Below are positions 55,801 to 61,212 of a DNA stretch of 64,000 nucleotides, one piece after another. Both the position numbers and the translations under genes were made by a program. Every line of letters starts with the position of its first letter. The first letter of the stretch is position 1. A model generated the notes under the pieces. The model saw only the letters and a program-made list of their open reading frames with translations, made no database searches and had not been told where the DNA came from. The DNA lies in assembly GCF_033958435.1 (NCBI RefSeq), contig NC_134138.1:190189298-190253297 (forward strand). Reading direction: 5' to 3'. The DNA comes from Carettochelys insculpta. Taxonomy: Eukaryota > Chordata > Testudines > Carettochelyidae.

Positions 55801-57809
55801 TAAAACCACATATTTATTTGTAAAGCAGCCCCCCACAAAGGCGCCTGAGACCTTGAACATAATAAAAACATTTTGAAAATACTATGACATAAATAACTTT
55901 GAACAAGATGTTTTTCAAACAATTATTTTCAGATACATGATTCACCAAAATTGGAGGGGGAAAGGAGCAATGCTTTTGAAATTACAAAGCTCATCTTACT
56001 GGCCACAAGAGAAACTCTGTCACATTTTCATTCTTAAGGGTGCAAACCTTACACAAGTTGCGCAACTCAAAATCAGTTCCACTACATCCAGCAAGATCTT
56101 CCTTGCAAATGTGACTGAATGACACCAAGATCCTTAAACTGGACGGTTGCTTCAAACAGATTATCCTCAGCAAGCAGAGAAACAGGAAGCAAACCTGTTC
56201 AGACAGAGGACTGGTCTCTAGCTCCAAGACACCATGCTCCTGTTCTCCCAGGGTGGAGTATGATATAACTCAGGCATATCTAGTTGAGAGTTCAGCTCAA
56301 GGGAATTTTTAAAGAAAATAAAAACTAAAACAGCACTGATGTCTTTTGGTCACAAAAGTTACAAGACAGTCACTTGCAATAATTTCAAAAGGAGATGAAA
56401 AGTCCAGAGAAACTAGGAGCAAGTTCAATCATTCTGATTTTTCACCTTTCAGAGGAAGGGGAGAAATGGGACAGCGTAGTAATTGCCAACCACTTCAGAA
56501 CCCCAGAAAGTGTTCCTTGATGGATTCTAGAAGAAAAGATCTCAACACAGTAAGGATGTGCAGCACTTTTCCTTCTCTAACAAGGGCCTGTTAATTATGT
56601 TTTAAGAAGCTTCAAAAGCATGTCCAATGCAACCCAGAGGAAGCAGTCTTATTGAAGTAAGAAAAGGCTGGGGCCAAACTTATTTAAGACTAATACCATA
56701 AAAATCACAGCAAACCAGATCAACTGCTAGGGTCTGAGGCAGTTTCTACTACTTTTGGGTTGACTGGAATACACAAGACTTCAGCTGTTCATTTTCTCCA
56801 AGTTTCTAACAGCCAGCAAGTAACACGCCCAAACTTGAGTCTCAGTTCTTCTGTATTCCCTCAGTCACCCTAGTTGTCTATGTTGAGGCAGACCATCATC
56901 CTCTGGATATATATTTTTTAATCACATAAGCCTATGTTGCACCTGTTAAGACTGTCATAACTGAACCACCCTTTCGACTCTGTCGTCTCCAAAATGCATT
57001 TGTAAAACACCTACCAGTACTTCCCGGCTCGAAAACATTTTCTGAGCTGATTTCTCTTACTGGACTTTGAACTTCTGGTTCAGTTACAGTATTTGTCTCA
57101 GGTAGGTCAGTGCTTATTTGGCCATTCTGTAATCGCTGTTTCAGCAAAGATACCTAAATAAAACATCCATTTTGTTAAAAATGAAGCGATCTTATGGAGC
57201 TTTAATCAAACAGATCTCAGTATCACAGAAAGGCAAATTTCCTTTGATAAGATTTCATAATCATTATTTTTCTCCAAATATAAAACATTATCATTCTTAT
57301 AGGTGCTGAAGCAAAAAGTGGGACTTTTTTCTGCATCATCTTTATGTAAACTTCTAAGCCTGCATCTACTCACCCCATAATGGTGAATCTCATATTTTAC
57401 TTGTCATTAGAAAATAAATACATTTCTTGCGTGAATGATTTTACAAAGCTACACTTTATCATCCATGGTATATATCCTTAAGCATTTTTTCTTCAACACC
57501 ACATGTGAAGCTTTGCAGACTGCAAACATAACAAATATCAATTGCTAGAAAAGACAATGACACGTGAAACTAAATGGTATCATTAAAGAGATGAGATCAT
57601 GCCATTTCTTCTAAAACCTTTTATATTACAGTATTTAGAAGAGGGCAATTATTTTTTTTTTTGTTCCCTCAATTGATTCAAGAGCTTCTCACTTAGATCA
57701 GCAATGTTACCTGTGTCTGTAGGACACTAATAAGCTGATCCTTTTCTTCTAAGGTGGCATCAAACTCTTCTTGGAGATGTTTCTTAGCTTGTTGATCCAT
57801 CTGGAGTTC
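4915..57809 (-). CDS. GOLGA4: GOLGA4 (golgin-245/p230), partial gene, 16 exons in window
   Basis: Golgin-245 is a long coiled-coil tether at the trans-Golgi network that captures endosome-derived vesicles; ARL1-GTP recruits it through its C-terminal GRIP domain (family knowledge). Sixteen minus-strand exons were placed by protein similarity to vertebrate GOLGA4 and by AG/GT splice sites. They join in one frame of 6066 nt (2022 codons) with no internal stop. Human GOLGA4 is about 2230 residues, so roughly the first 200 residues (the Ser-rich head) and the last ~35 are outside the window. I found no match for the terminal GRIP exon between 1 and 4914. Nearly all the visible protein is heptad-rich, with frequent E, K, Q and L. 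Introns range from about 0.2 to 12 kb and are full of transposons. Confidence 0.96.
6130..7150 (+). pseudogene. Harbinger (HARBI1-like) transposase, broken
   Basis: The N-terminal part (6130-6363) reads WDTFQELCHWLATTLRHQDT, a stop (TAG 6235-6237), then STADSYRSVGHQFGVGKATI, the helix-turn-helix part. After an intron-like gap (6364-6519, ending CTATACAG; the donor reads CTAAGC, apparently a decayed GTAAGC), the frame resumes VVCAINTMLLHEVI. The DDE-type domain follows: first Asp in FGALDGTHI, second in MVADAAYHLL, and Glu in VVEQAFQRLK. A stop after NYAGRSA and a frame change near 6790-6870 break it. A polyadenylation signal (AATAAA, 7396) follows. Such transposases nick DNA at the element ends, together with a Myb-like partner. 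Confidence 0.85.
7728..8905 (-). pseudogene. Harbinger Myb/SANT-like partner gene, broken
   Basis: The N-terminal DNA-binding part is spread over two frames at about 8680-8905: AGWTLNSEIP, then NTATFTHLAHGLT, then FNKLQQGYAWVQAEAGHSGA and CPYCWEL. This is the trihelix/Myb arrangement of Harbinger second proteins. A charged helix near the C terminus (7728-7944) reads VEQRLRLEEADLAWWREACD. The Pro-rich stretch between is not conserved. Frameshifts separate the pieces, so no product is expected. In related elements this protein binds the ends and brings the transposase to the nucleus. Confidence 0.65.
9430..12130 (+). repeat. Unclassified dispersed repeat, ~2.5 kb
   Basis: A purine-rich plus-strand stretch with features such as GTGCTCTACAAACAAAGAAA, GAGATCCTGGATAGC and AATGAGCAGGGCCTTGAAAAT. 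These resemble a repeat common in turtle genomes. No protein motif is recognisable and many stops occur. Confidence 0.4.
12131..12547. mobile_element. Diverged palindromic MITE, ~417 bp
   Basis: Ends are GGGCAGTGGCCACACTTGGCC and GGCTGTGGCCACACTTGGCC (other strand, without the extra G). AGG may be the target duplication, though the G-run on the left makes the boundary uncertain. Internal motifs (CTGAAATGAATATTCAGC, CTTATTCCTAT) show it belongs with the copies at 2337 and 63277. Confidence 0.75.
12548..13948. other. GOLGA4 intron, nothing recognised
   Basis: The first 250 bases continue the purine-rich repeat-like sequence. The rest is AT-rich, with an uninformative plus-strand frame at 13094-13510 that shows no known motif. 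Confidence 0.5.
13949..14397. mobile_element. Mariner/Tigger-like MITE with nested SINE, TA duplication
   Basis: Ends are CATGTTGAACCTCTCTAATC and CAGGTTAAACCTCTCTCGTC (other strand). TA lies on both sides (13947-13948, 14398-14399). A turtle-type SINE occupies about 14088-14215 inside. Confidence 0.85.
14088..14215 (+). mobile_element. Turtle-type SINE
   Basis: It begins GTATCAGAGGGGTAGCCGTG and has CTTATAGACTAACAAATG, CATAAGCTTTCGTGGGCAAA and CCCACTTTGTCAGATGCA. These are the shared segments of a SINE very common in turtle genomes (family recognised from memory). It is nested in the MITE at 13949. Confidence 0.85.
14400..17413. other. GOLGA4 intron, possible old LTR-like stretch
   Basis: 15360-16660 is richer in GC than its surroundings and includes AGCCCAACCTGCTAGC, a string I associate with turtle LTR repeats. 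Ends could not be found. The rest looks like plain intron with a T-run at 15227. Confidence 0.35.
17414..17489 (-). CDS. GOLGA4: GOLGA4 exon leading into GRIP domain (25 codons + 1 nt)
   Basis: This exon of 76 nt encodes IHTLEDRLKNYEKNVYVTAV and GSPYR, then one base. This is the end of the coiled coil and the short linker before the GRIP domain. The donor is AGAG|GTAAGT and the acceptor TGTTTAG. The next intron, to 5018, is about 12.4 kb and carries the Harbinger element. Confidence 0.95.
17785..18975. mobile_element. hAT transposon relic with oppositely oriented transposase ends
   Basis: On the minus strand, 18160-18330 encodes the last part of a hAT transposase (ALFPANANFCLSDWLDKK, then a stop). 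On the plus strand, 18490-18960 encodes an overlapping part: PLEWWLKH followed by TAVPCECLFSFSDDTV, the hAT dimerisation region, with stops. The left flank (17785-18150) is AT-rich and aligns with 21116-21760. Confidence 0.7.
18985..19205 (+). mobile_element. CR1 3' untranslated fragment
   Basis: GGTGTCAGGAAGGAATTTTCC and GAGGTCAGACTGATAATCT...CCATCCCTTGTAGG resemble the 3' tails of sauropsid CR1 elements. The call rests on visual likeness only. Confidence 0.5.
19252..19320 (-). CDS. GOLGA4: GOLGA4 exon (23 codons)
   Basis: This exon of 69 nt is phase 0 at both ends. It encodes IQLAQKTTLVNDSKLKEQEF followed by IEQ, close to the human sequence just before the GRIP region. The acceptor is CTTTTCAG and the donor CAG|GTAGGG. 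Confidence 0.94.
19515..19535 (-). CDS. GOLGA4: GOLGA4 21-nt microexon (ATISELQ)
   Basis: This is a seven-codon exon with acceptor TTGTTCTAG and donor CAG|GTAAGA, phase 0 on both sides. Its ATISELQ aligns with VTIMELQ of the human protein, exactly between the flanking exons. It is far too short for ORF searches and was found by looking for the missing residues. Confidence 0.88.
19536..20797. other. GOLGA4 intron, nothing recognised
   Basis: This is AT-rich sequence with no repeat ends and no golgin-like frame. Confidence 0.6.
20798..20911 (-). CDS. GOLGA4: GOLGA4 exon (38 codons)
   Basis: This exon of 114 nt is phase 0 at both ends. It encodes AREEEMTAKVNELQTQLEEL and ends in AEEENRHKEE. 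The first part is nearly invariant in GOLGA4, while the end differs from human. The acceptor is CTGAAG and the donor GAA|GTGAGC. Confidence 0.95.
21311..21632. mobile_element. Mariner/Tigger-like MITE, TA duplication
   Basis: Ends are CAGTAAACTCTTTCATATCC and CAGTAAACTCTTTACTATCT (other strand), flanked by TA on both sides (21309-21310, 21633-21634). It interrupts the hAT relic. Confidence 0.85.
21797..22136. mobile_element. Possible hAT MITE
   Basis: AGCAATGGTGGGTAATCTGC at the left pairs with CAGCAATGGGCAACC (other strand) at the right. Flanking bases agree only partly (CTTTCAAA against CTTTTGAG). Confidence 0.45.
22444..23010 (-). mobile_element. CR1 LINE fragment (reverse transcriptase 3' part)
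   Basis: Minus-strand reading in broken frames gives IFINNLDEGMECI, FNKGMFRVLHLRES, then SIASRSREVIISFYLVLVRL and HLEYYIQFWAPYYKK. This is the end of the CR1 ORF2 reverse transcriptase region. Several frameshifts are present. It lies in the hAT relic. Confidence 0.85.
23670..23735 (+). mobile_element. Short CR1-like 3' tail
   Basis: AGTGGAGGAGACCTCAAGAGG followed by TATCTCGTCC resembles the CR1 tail consensus. It is too short for certainty. Confidence 0.4.
24062..24192 (-). CDS. GOLGA4: GOLGA4 exon (43 codons)
   Basis: This exon of 131 nt has two bases completing Ser, then KAQDVEAELIESHHAETTQL and KIADKDDDLKRTVKKYEEILE. The acceptor is AATAAACAG and the donor GAG|GTATCT. A divergent MITE lies about 80 bp upstream in the intron (24269-24569). 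Confidence 0.95.
24269..24569. mobile_element. Diverged palindromic MITE, ~300 bp
   Basis: Inverted ends are CTACCTCCCTACTTCAAAGG and, on the other strand, CTACCTCCCTGTTTTGAAGG, with the outer GGCTTGTCTG / GGCTGTATCT. The middle has CTTCGAAGTCCCATTACTCC, shared with the family. No clean target duplication was found. Confidence 0.65.
24570..27200. other. GOLGA4 intron, unclassified repeat at about 25160-25980
   Basis: 25160-25980 has the look of a dispersed repeat, with text such as GGAACATGGCCATGGAAAGCC and TTGGAGTTTCGTAAGCACTGCAG. No ends or protein motif were identified. The rest is featureless. Confidence 0.35.
27201..27322 (-). CDS. GOLGA4: GOLGA4 exon (40 codons, phase 2 to 1)
   Basis: This exon of 122 nt has one base completing Arg, then IEQEDSELKHNSTLKQLMRE and FNTQLAQKERELETAVQETI, then one base. 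It matches the highly conserved stretch before the C-terminal region of GOLGA4. The acceptor is TTATGCAG and the donor TCA|GTAAGT. Confidence 0.96.
27660..27779. mobile_element. Fragment of TGTCGACAGA MITE
   Basis: This stretch has TTCTGTCGACAGATTCTAGA, TTTTGTCGACGG and a right end CTGTAGACACAGC. The left end is lost. Confidence 0.55.
28255..32558 (-). CDS. GOLGA4: GOLGA4 giant central exon (1434 codons + 2 nt)
   Basis: This uninterrupted coding exon of 4304 nt makes up about 70% of the visible protein. It begins RILELESSLANYSQ after acceptor TTTCAACAG. It ends in ...EEMEQKI plus two bases of an Arg codon, before donor AAG|GTACCG. The whole product is coiled coil. Recognisable GOLGA4 blocks include EEMNAKTLEKLDVKQTELEA, KEKHFNAKMLEMAHASSAG, AASEKEICITQLRKELSENI and DLRTLRKEHQQELEITKKES. 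Fusing so much of a rod into one exon is known for this gene. No membrane segment or catalytic motif is seen. In the family this rod gives reach for vesicle capture. Confidence 0.98.
33502..33657 (-). CDS. GOLGA4: GOLGA4 exon (52 codons)
   Basis: This exon of 156 nt is phase 0 at both ends. It encodes EKSQSECLRTVQEKEQQESL and ALEELELQKKAI, and ends in LQTFRT. The donor is ACT|GTGAGT and the acceptor GACACAG. It directly precedes the giant exon, separated by an intron of about 0.94 kb. Confidence 0.96.
33658..35167. other. GOLGA4 intron, repeat-like GC-rich stretch
   Basis: 33880-34640 is GC-rich and repeat-like. A minus-strand frame of 254 codons at 34094-34858 has no known motif and runs into the foldback repeat at 34790, so it is not called a gene. 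Confidence 0.45.
34790..34965. repeat. Short interspersed foldback repeat
   Basis: GTGAGTGAGGTAATAACTTTT on one side pairs with AAAAGATATTACCTCACCCAC on the other. CAAAAGCTTGTGTCTCTCACCA lies between. It resembles a repeat common in turtles and crocodiles; I cannot name the family. Confidence 0.5.
35168..35480. mobile_element. hAT MITE, 313 bp, 8-bp target duplication
   Basis: Ends are CAGCGCTGAGCAAC and CAGGGGTCAGCAAC (other strand). Flanks TTCTACTC and TTCTATTC agree at 7 of 8. Confidence 0.8.
35537..35668 (-). CDS. GOLGA4: GOLGA4 exon (44 codons)
   Basis: This exon of 132 nt is phase 0 at both ends. It encodes KSSEERVAELEKLHKKELAT and ends in EFQEQIRAAL, following the preceding exon without a gap relative to the human protein. 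The acceptor is TTACAG and the donor CTT|GTAAGC. Confidence 0.95.
36339..36942. mobile_element. Mariner-like non-autonomous element, 604 bp
   Basis: Twelve-base perfect inverted ends, CACTCATCCCTC, are flanked by TG on the left and TA on the right (one mutation from a TA pair). The middle is G-rich and gives a false plus-strand frame. Confidence 0.75.
37204..37305 (+). mobile_element. Turtle-type SINE, 5' truncated
   Basis: AATAGTCCTGTAGCACCTTA, then CACAAGCTTTCGTGGGCAAA and CACTTTGTCAGACGCA. The leading GTAGCC block is missing. Confidence 0.8.
37653..37831 (-). CDS. GOLGA4: GOLGA4 exon (59 codons)
   Basis: This exon of 179 nt starts with two bases completing Ala and ends in phase 0. It encodes FEELEKALSTAQKAEEARKK through LTRVKQEVVEIMK, a coiled coil with a close GOLGA4 match. 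The acceptor is TTCCTTCAG and the donor ATGAAG|GTAAAA. Confidence 0.96.
37832..39876. other. GOLGA4 intron, nothing recognised
   Basis: This is AT-rich and contains no repeat ends that I could identify. The candidate cassette exon lies at its right edge. Confidence 0.6.
39877..40020 (-). CDS. Candidate GOLGA4 cassette exon (144 nt, phase 1-1)
   Basis: This stretch is open over 48 codons. Its minus-strand acceptor is ACTTTTCCCTGCAG and its donor is GAAAG|GTGAGG, both strong. It starts needing two bases and ends after one base, which is exactly the phase of the junction between exons 44739-44886 and 37653-37831. Insertion would keep the frame. The segment reads VSVSESASGKGSYAF, then KEIICDTGSVDTL and a helix-like ALLDKLQPAIQYIGFQEK. 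It is not heptad-rich, so it would put a non-coiled-coil insert with two Cys into the rod. I do not recognise it in the canonical protein. Expression or conservation is needed to prove it. Confidence 0.6.
42075..42165 (-). mobile_element. Turtle-type SINE, truncated
   Basis: Minus-strand AGGAGTAGCCATGTTAGTCT and CTGTCCTGTAGCACCTTA; the rest is absent. It lies about 450 bp from the copy at 42610 in the same orientation. Confidence 0.7.
42610..42800 (-). mobile_element. Turtle-type SINE, minus strand, with foldback second half
   Basis: The minus strand reads GGGGTAGCCATGTTACTTTG, GGAGCACCTTAAAGACTAAC and GAGCTTTCCCGAGTAAGACT, then an inverted repeat of its own middle (CCCACAAAAGCTTATGCC). Confidence 0.75.
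43073..43429. mobile_element. MITE with repeated TGTCGACAGA motif, 357 bp
   Basis: Ends GGCTGTGTCTAGA and GGCTATATCTACC (other strand) resemble the Harbinger ends at 5551. The body has inverted GTTTTGTTGACAAAAC, TTCTGTCGACAGA and related palindromes. The outside triplets (AGC and AGA) do not match. Confidence 0.75.
44739..44886 (-). CDS. GOLGA4: GOLGA4 exon (49 codons + 1 nt)
   Basis: This exon of 148 nt runs from phase 0 to phase 1. It encodes GMVIAETKRQMHETMEMKEE and ends in EKSEKA plus one base. The frame stays open past the donor (GCTG|GTAAGA) into the intron for about 65 codons, but that extension does not look like golgin. The phase-1 end is compatible both with the exon at 37653-37831 and with the candidate cassette exon at 39877-40020. 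Confidence 0.95.
44887..46892. other. GOLGA4 introns flanking the 84-nt exon
   Basis: Apart from the exon at 45661-45744 there is no recognisable feature up to the split MITE. Confidence 0.6.
45661..45744 (-). CDS. GOLGA4: GOLGA4 exon (28 codons)
   Basis: This exon of 84 nt is phase 0 on both sides. It encodes ELHMAEKTKLITQLRDAKDL followed by IEQLEQDK, almost identical to the mammalian protein. The donor is AAG|GTAAAT and the acceptor ...TTCAG. Confidence 0.96.
47064..47222 (+). repeat. DIRS left inverted terminal repeat
   Basis: This GC-rich stretch is the reverse complement of 52990-53154, with few mismatches. The outer 43 bp (47021-47063) are present at this end only and are copied in the internal complementary region. 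Confidence 0.85.
47285..47375 (-). repeat. DIRS internal complementary region (circle-junction copy)
   Basis: Read on the minus strand, this holds a copy of the right end (GAGCACCCACGGGGACACTC...GAAGAA) joined to a copy of the left end (AGAGAAGTTACTCACC...). That is the arrangement used in DIRS elements to template closure of the circle. It also makes a foldback with 47029-47089, since the two stretches are inverted copies about 200 bp apart. Confidence 0.8.
47431..48846 (-). CDS. DIRS tyrosine recombinase (intact frame, 471 aa)
   Basis: The frame is uninterrupted. Residues ~140-200 form a SAM-like N-terminal domain (RTSTRKTYKQKWTRFTAWC). The catalytic half has Arg at ~281 (SARRVSEL), H-x-x-R at ~412-415 (HSTRAVAA) and a Tyr at ~448 (TFTKHYAL), the expected R-H-R-Y set. 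In DIRS elements this enzyme integrates a circular DNA form. The first ~100 residues overlap the RT/RNase H frame and may not be translated; the Met of MANPWLSSLE is a plausible real start. It is the only undamaged frame of the element. Confidence 0.85.
   Translation of the reverse strand: MGVSPDRSVHHTAQQEVSPVLLQGRSGAGVPGGRIHDSMEGPPTLRVFPRSTYPQGLAESQKGESSHDTSSPNVGSAAMVSLASAHVGPPTAPSTGGAGPTLIGPGVHSAPEPSESAPTSMANPWLSSLESTCTEGVQQVLESSRRTSTRKTYKQKWTRFTAWCSAKQLAPLDVPIPIILECLLDLKRGGLSLSSLKDHLAAISAFRHTEEGPTVFAHPIIIRFLKGLVNLYPSRKPLPPSWNLDLVLSTLMGPPFEPLATVPLRLLTIKTTFLLAITSARRVSELAAVMATPPCTVLSKEAVTLWLHPAFVQKVSSEFHLNEPIVLPSFYPKTLSSSKEARLHLLDVRRALAFYIDRTKSFWQMDRCLVSLAPRSKGESLSSQRISKHIVSCIKMCYELRKTPLLAPPRAHSTRAVAASTAFFKGITLKDICRAATWSSYDTFTKHYALHQVFQEDIHLSTAVLLGASCT
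48537..50849 (-). pseudogene. DIRS reverse transcriptase/RNase H, one TGA
   Basis: This frame is open except for a TGA at 49113-49115. It carries RT motifs: GGWRPILDLRGLN, then LNLQDAYFHI and VLPFGFSSAPRVF, and the catalytic FPYLDD box. RNase H follows with LTTDASHIGWGAH, the Glu of ILELRAVFNACK and VRINTDNTSTILY. The TGA falls inside RNase H, right after CKHF, and the same frame continues for another 192 codons. The true start is uncertain because the first ~150 codons overlap gag in another frame. The last ~310 nt overlap the recombinase frame. Confidence 0.85.
50401..52647 (-). pseudogene. DIRS gag-like protein, two in-frame TGA codons
   Basis: This frame of 749 codons starts at an ATG followed by GFKKCESC, then a zinc-knuckle pattern CX2CX4HX4C (CIRCLGESHVTQKC). 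A long Pro/Arg/Ser-rich middle follows, then a helical C-terminal part rich in Ser and Gln. In-frame TGA stops occur at 52636-52638 (fourth codon) and 52342-52344. The frame from 52260 to 50401 is otherwise open for 619 residues. It overlaps the RT frame by about 450 nt. Its role by family analogy is RNA binding and particle formation. Confidence 0.75.
52818..52904 (+). repeat. (CT)n microsatellite followed by T-run inside DIRS
   Basis: About 34 CT units lead into about 19 T, preceded by an ATT-rich tract at 52788-52810. It lies between the gag start and the right inverted repeat. In translation it gives a false Arg/Glu repeat frame. Confidence 0.95.
52990..53154 (-). repeat. DIRS right inverted terminal repeat
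   Basis: This is the partner of the left repeat. In the element's sense it lies upstream of gag, so any promoter should be here, but no clear TATA box was seen. Confidence 0.85.
53212..53403. mobile_element. hAT MITE, 192 bp, 8-bp target duplication
   Basis: Ends are CATGGGTGTCCAACC and (reverse complement) CAGGCGTGTCCAACC. Flanks GTACACAC and GTATACAC agree at 7 of 8 bases, as expected for hAT. It is inserted in the right piece of the split Harbinger MITE. Confidence 0.85.
54314..54706. mobile_element. Second copy of the TGTCGACAGA MITE, 393 bp
   Basis: Ends are GGCTATGTCTACACTAGAGG and GGCTATGTCTACAATGGAGA (other strand). The interior aligns with 43073-43429, for example AACAGAAGTTTCTGTTGGAAG and CAGAATGCCTTGGGAAT. 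No matching target duplication was found. Confidence 0.8.
55119..55306 (-). CDS. GOLGA4: GOLGA4 exon (62 codons)
   Basis: This exon of 188 nt enters with two bases that complete a Glu codon and ends in phase 0. It encodes SAKTLDTLIKRVKRQENLLQ and later LQEQLEERLQELEKMK, a strong coiled coil closely matching vertebrate GOLGA4. The minus-strand acceptor is CATAG|AG and the donor AAG|GTATGG. The intron that follows, to 45744, is about 9.4 kb and contains the DIRS element and several MITEs. Confidence 0.96.
57015..57153 (-). CDS. GOLGA4: GOLGA4 exon (46 codons + 1 nt)
   Basis: This exon of 139 nt starts in phase 0 and ends after the first base of a codon. It begins VSLLKQRLQNG, as in other GOLGA4 proteins. 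It then runs through an acidic, Pro/Thr/Ser-containing linker (TDLPETNTVTEPEVQ...), which is the poorly conserved part of the N-terminal region. The donor is CTG|GTAGGT. A nearby GTGTTT would break the frame of the next exon, so it was not chosen. Confidence 0.9.
57711..57809 (-). CDS. GOLGA4: GOLGA4 exon, first in window (33 codons)
   Basis: This exon of 99 nt is phase 0 at both ends. It encodes ELQMDQQAKKHLQEEF and continues to SVLQTQ, matching the N-terminal coiled coil of GOLGA4 just after the Ser-rich head. The acceptor on the minus strand is ...CCTTAG and the donor is GTAACA. Earlier exons should lie beyond the right edge, since nothing similar is seen between 57810 and 64000. Confidence 0.93.
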
Positions 57810-60800
57810 CTAAGGAATACAGAGAGAAGTTTTCAGCGCAAAATGTAAAGTTTGTTTAAAAGTTAAATGAAAATCTGACGATGAAATAATCACAGCACAA
57901 AGTTTAAAAGCGTGATAATGTTTCTATTTAAATTTGCAATTTTGGGGGGGCCAGAATATGAATGAAAGATAACACAGTGGTTACAGTACAGCATGTATGT
58001 AAAATATTCAGTACAGCTGATTGTAATTACAGTACTACTCTTCAAAATTAGCCAAAGATACTAGATCTGATGGAAGACCAGTGTTTTTCCCTCTCTTTAC
58101 AGGGTAGTGAGCTATTGCTTGTGACGGGATCACTTCAGATCCACTGCTGAAAGCTGCCACACAATCAGTTCCTTTGAAGTTAGAAATATGTGGCCCCTCA
58201 CTAGATGGGGCCTCATGAGACTGAAATTCTTCAATACATCCATAGATTAAATACCGTTCCCCTCAAAGCTCAAACAACTTGTTTCTACTTTCTACTACTT
58301 AAATGCAGACAAGTCAGTCTCTAGTCTTATCCCTAACATAATGCTCACAAAGTATGACCTACTTATGACAGTGTCTTTGCTAACATTAGGCCACTAAAAG
58401 CTGTACTTGTGCTACCTATTCACTTTACTGTATAGACCACTAATCTCAACTAAATGTTAATCAGTTATCTTGCACCAGAGTTATGTACATCACTATGAAT
58501 TCTCTGAGCCACCATGCCTCTCTTATTTTTTTCCCTTATCCTCAAAGTAGTAAATATTTCTAAATGCTACAGTAAGATTTATTACACAGCAACAAGGACC
58601 ACACACCAGTGATCTAAGCGGGAAAGGAAAAGTCCATAAACTTTCTTAAGTGGTCAAACGCAATTAGTTATACTAGAGCAAGGCATAATGATTTTTTGCT
58701 CACTTCAAATGAATGCATTTAAACAGGTATCCATCATAAATAATTTTCTAAGGTTTTAGTTCTGTAAACATCACTTCTGTCTACACAAGGATCCCTAATG
58801 ATATATTTCACAAAGACATTTTACCAGGTAGAACTGACAGACAAAAACTAATTTCTACCATTTCAGAGGAGTCTATTCTGAGAGAAGCATTTACCTATAA
58901 GAGATGGCACCTGTAAGCCTGGGTTTCTGTAAGCCATGAAGAGATGGACAGACAAAGGAAGACATCAGGGCAAGACCTGGGACACTGCTCACTCTCCTCT
59001 TTATTACCATTTGATACTAGTAAGCTTACACTTAGGAACTAAGTCTTCTGCTTACCCCTTACCTTTATTGCTGAATTCCAGATATCAGAAATGAGCCCTC
59101 CCTCCCTGATGTTGTCAGCTTTGAGAACAGCAACTACCTACAAAGAATAGCATCTCTGAGAGCTTACAAGACCAGCCATGCAAAGAAAGGAGGACTGAAT
59201 TTAGAAGGAGACTTCCAAGACATGGACCGCTCCTTTCTTCTCCCATTCAACTATGTTGTTCCTTTTTTTTTTTTTTTAAAGTTTGCTTTGCTTTACAGTT
59301 CTGACTATATCCACTGATTAACCAGTTTCCTGCATCTGAAAGCCTCTCCTACAATACTTTCAAGCCGACAAAGACAAAAAGCAGGAGAACTCGGGTACAG
59401 CAACAAATGCCAAAGAATTTTACTGCAACCAATGTCAAGTAACAAATAATGAAATGTCCCTCTGTGGTATCTGCAGTCCTGAAAGTATTATTGATAAAGA
59501 ACACAAGTGGCAGGCTGGGAAATGTTCTTTTACCAGGCACTATTCTACCCCAGATTTATCCTCAGAGGAGACTCAATTGGACCTTCATTTCTACACAATA
59601 AAGAGCAACTCTTTTTAAGAGAGGACACTTAACTGAAACAGATTTTGTTTACAAGAAATACATCTACCTTACTAGCAACACCTTTGATTATTTTCTGGAA
59701 AGTTAGGAATCAAACTGTACAGCAGTTGATGGCATAGAGGAGCAGGGGTGATCAGCAGGCAGACTGGGCTAAATATGGACTGCCGGATGGATTTGACCAG
59801 ACTCCAAAATCTTTATATGTACTTACTTTTTTAAACTTTATTCTACCTGGAGTCTGACAATGTCTTGACCAAGAAACTGGAACCTTGACAAAAATAGTTG
59901 ATTACCATTGGCTTGGACAAAAAGAGCTTCCTACTCATTTCAGCAGTTTTTTTTGGCAATCTGGCTTTAGGCTGTCTTTCCAGAGGCACACATGTCATTT
60001 GACATGGATTAGGGAAACACTGAATAGAGTCAATATTACATAATTAGTAACACTTCCATAGGGTTACCATGAGTCTCAAGCTACGTATATGACTAAGGTT
60101 TTCAATGAAGACAGACTCAGATTTTAAAGGAAATTAGCTTTACAAAAAGGACTATAAGAACAAAAGTAACTTTAAAGGAAAGATATGGCTAAATTTCTCA
60201 CTAGAGAGACAACATGAACTACTGGACAAGGAGTTTTCTTACTTCCATGGGGAAAAGCTAAAGCACAAATGAAAAGCTTCATTTTAGATAGTTAAAAGAT
60301 AACTACTTTGGAAAAAAAATTGTCACCTCCCTTTACCTTCTGTATAAACATTATAGATTTGCTAGAGAAGACAGAACATGACCACAAGTCAAAATTACTA
60401 AGGGTTACAATTAAAATTCTACAAATTCTGATCACCTGAGCAAGACTCCATAGTGATGAGGAACAAGAGTTGGTGAGTAGAGCAAAACAGTTTAAAAGAA
60501 AGTTGCCAGGTGAAGACACCTGAGAGTTACTTCTTGCCATTGAATTTTAAAGACAATCACTTTATTTTAGTGTGATTACACCTAACAAACACCTGATATC
60601 TTCAATAATATTCTAGATCAGATCTGTGGCAAAAAAAAAAAAAAATCCAGAAGTTGAACCACCTAGCATCTGCTAGATCAGAACATTTGATACAAACATT
60701 CCAAGAATCTTAGCAACAATGTTGGAAGCTGTAGCAACAGGAGAGAATAGTATGGAAGCAGTTTGTGGAACCCAGTGACATTGGAGTGGCAGTTTCTGTT

Positions 60801-61210
60801 TTTGAATGAGTGGGCAATAAAATGTGGGGGAGGGAGGGGTTGTGAACAGTTAGTTACATATGCAAATTGAAGTCTAATGTTACTATATAAAAGGAGAGTT
60901 GAAATCTCATTCTGGTGCCTAATGCCTGTGTGGTAAGTGGCGTCAATTTCTGATAGCACTTCATTGGGGATCTTTAACTTGGTTTTGTAAAATGGTGAGT
61001 TGTAACTTGCTCTCTTTATAAGAGTTTGTAGATATTTATTAAACTTGTGACAGGATTCCTATTCACTTGGTAAATACCTATTTGAAAATATATTTACCTA
61101 CAGTGCTACTTAATTACAGATAGTATAGGGGTTCATGATTTCAAAGAGAGACTGTTTTAAATTTATCACTTTATCATATTTATATCCACATCCTGATTTT
61201 AATGACACTA
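57810..61210. other. GOLGA4 intron, nothing recognised
   Basis: I looked here for upstream GOLGA4 exons (the Ser-rich head and first coiled coil) without success. The sequence is AT-rich with T- and A-runs at 59263 and 60631. Confidence 0.6.
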
Positions 61211-61212
61211 TA

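Larger units (their letters stand above)
53603..57014. other. GOLGA4 introns around the exon 55119-55306
   Basis: Apart from the MITE at 54314 and the exon, no repeat ends or golgin-like frames were found. Confidence 0.55.

Noticed and set aside
56218..56279. Possible short terminal GOLGA4 exon (MPELYHTPPWENRSM..., then stop)
   Set aside because: Phase and an acceptor (CAACTAG) fit, but 20 codons ending in a stop are easily expected by chance and no family match is known.
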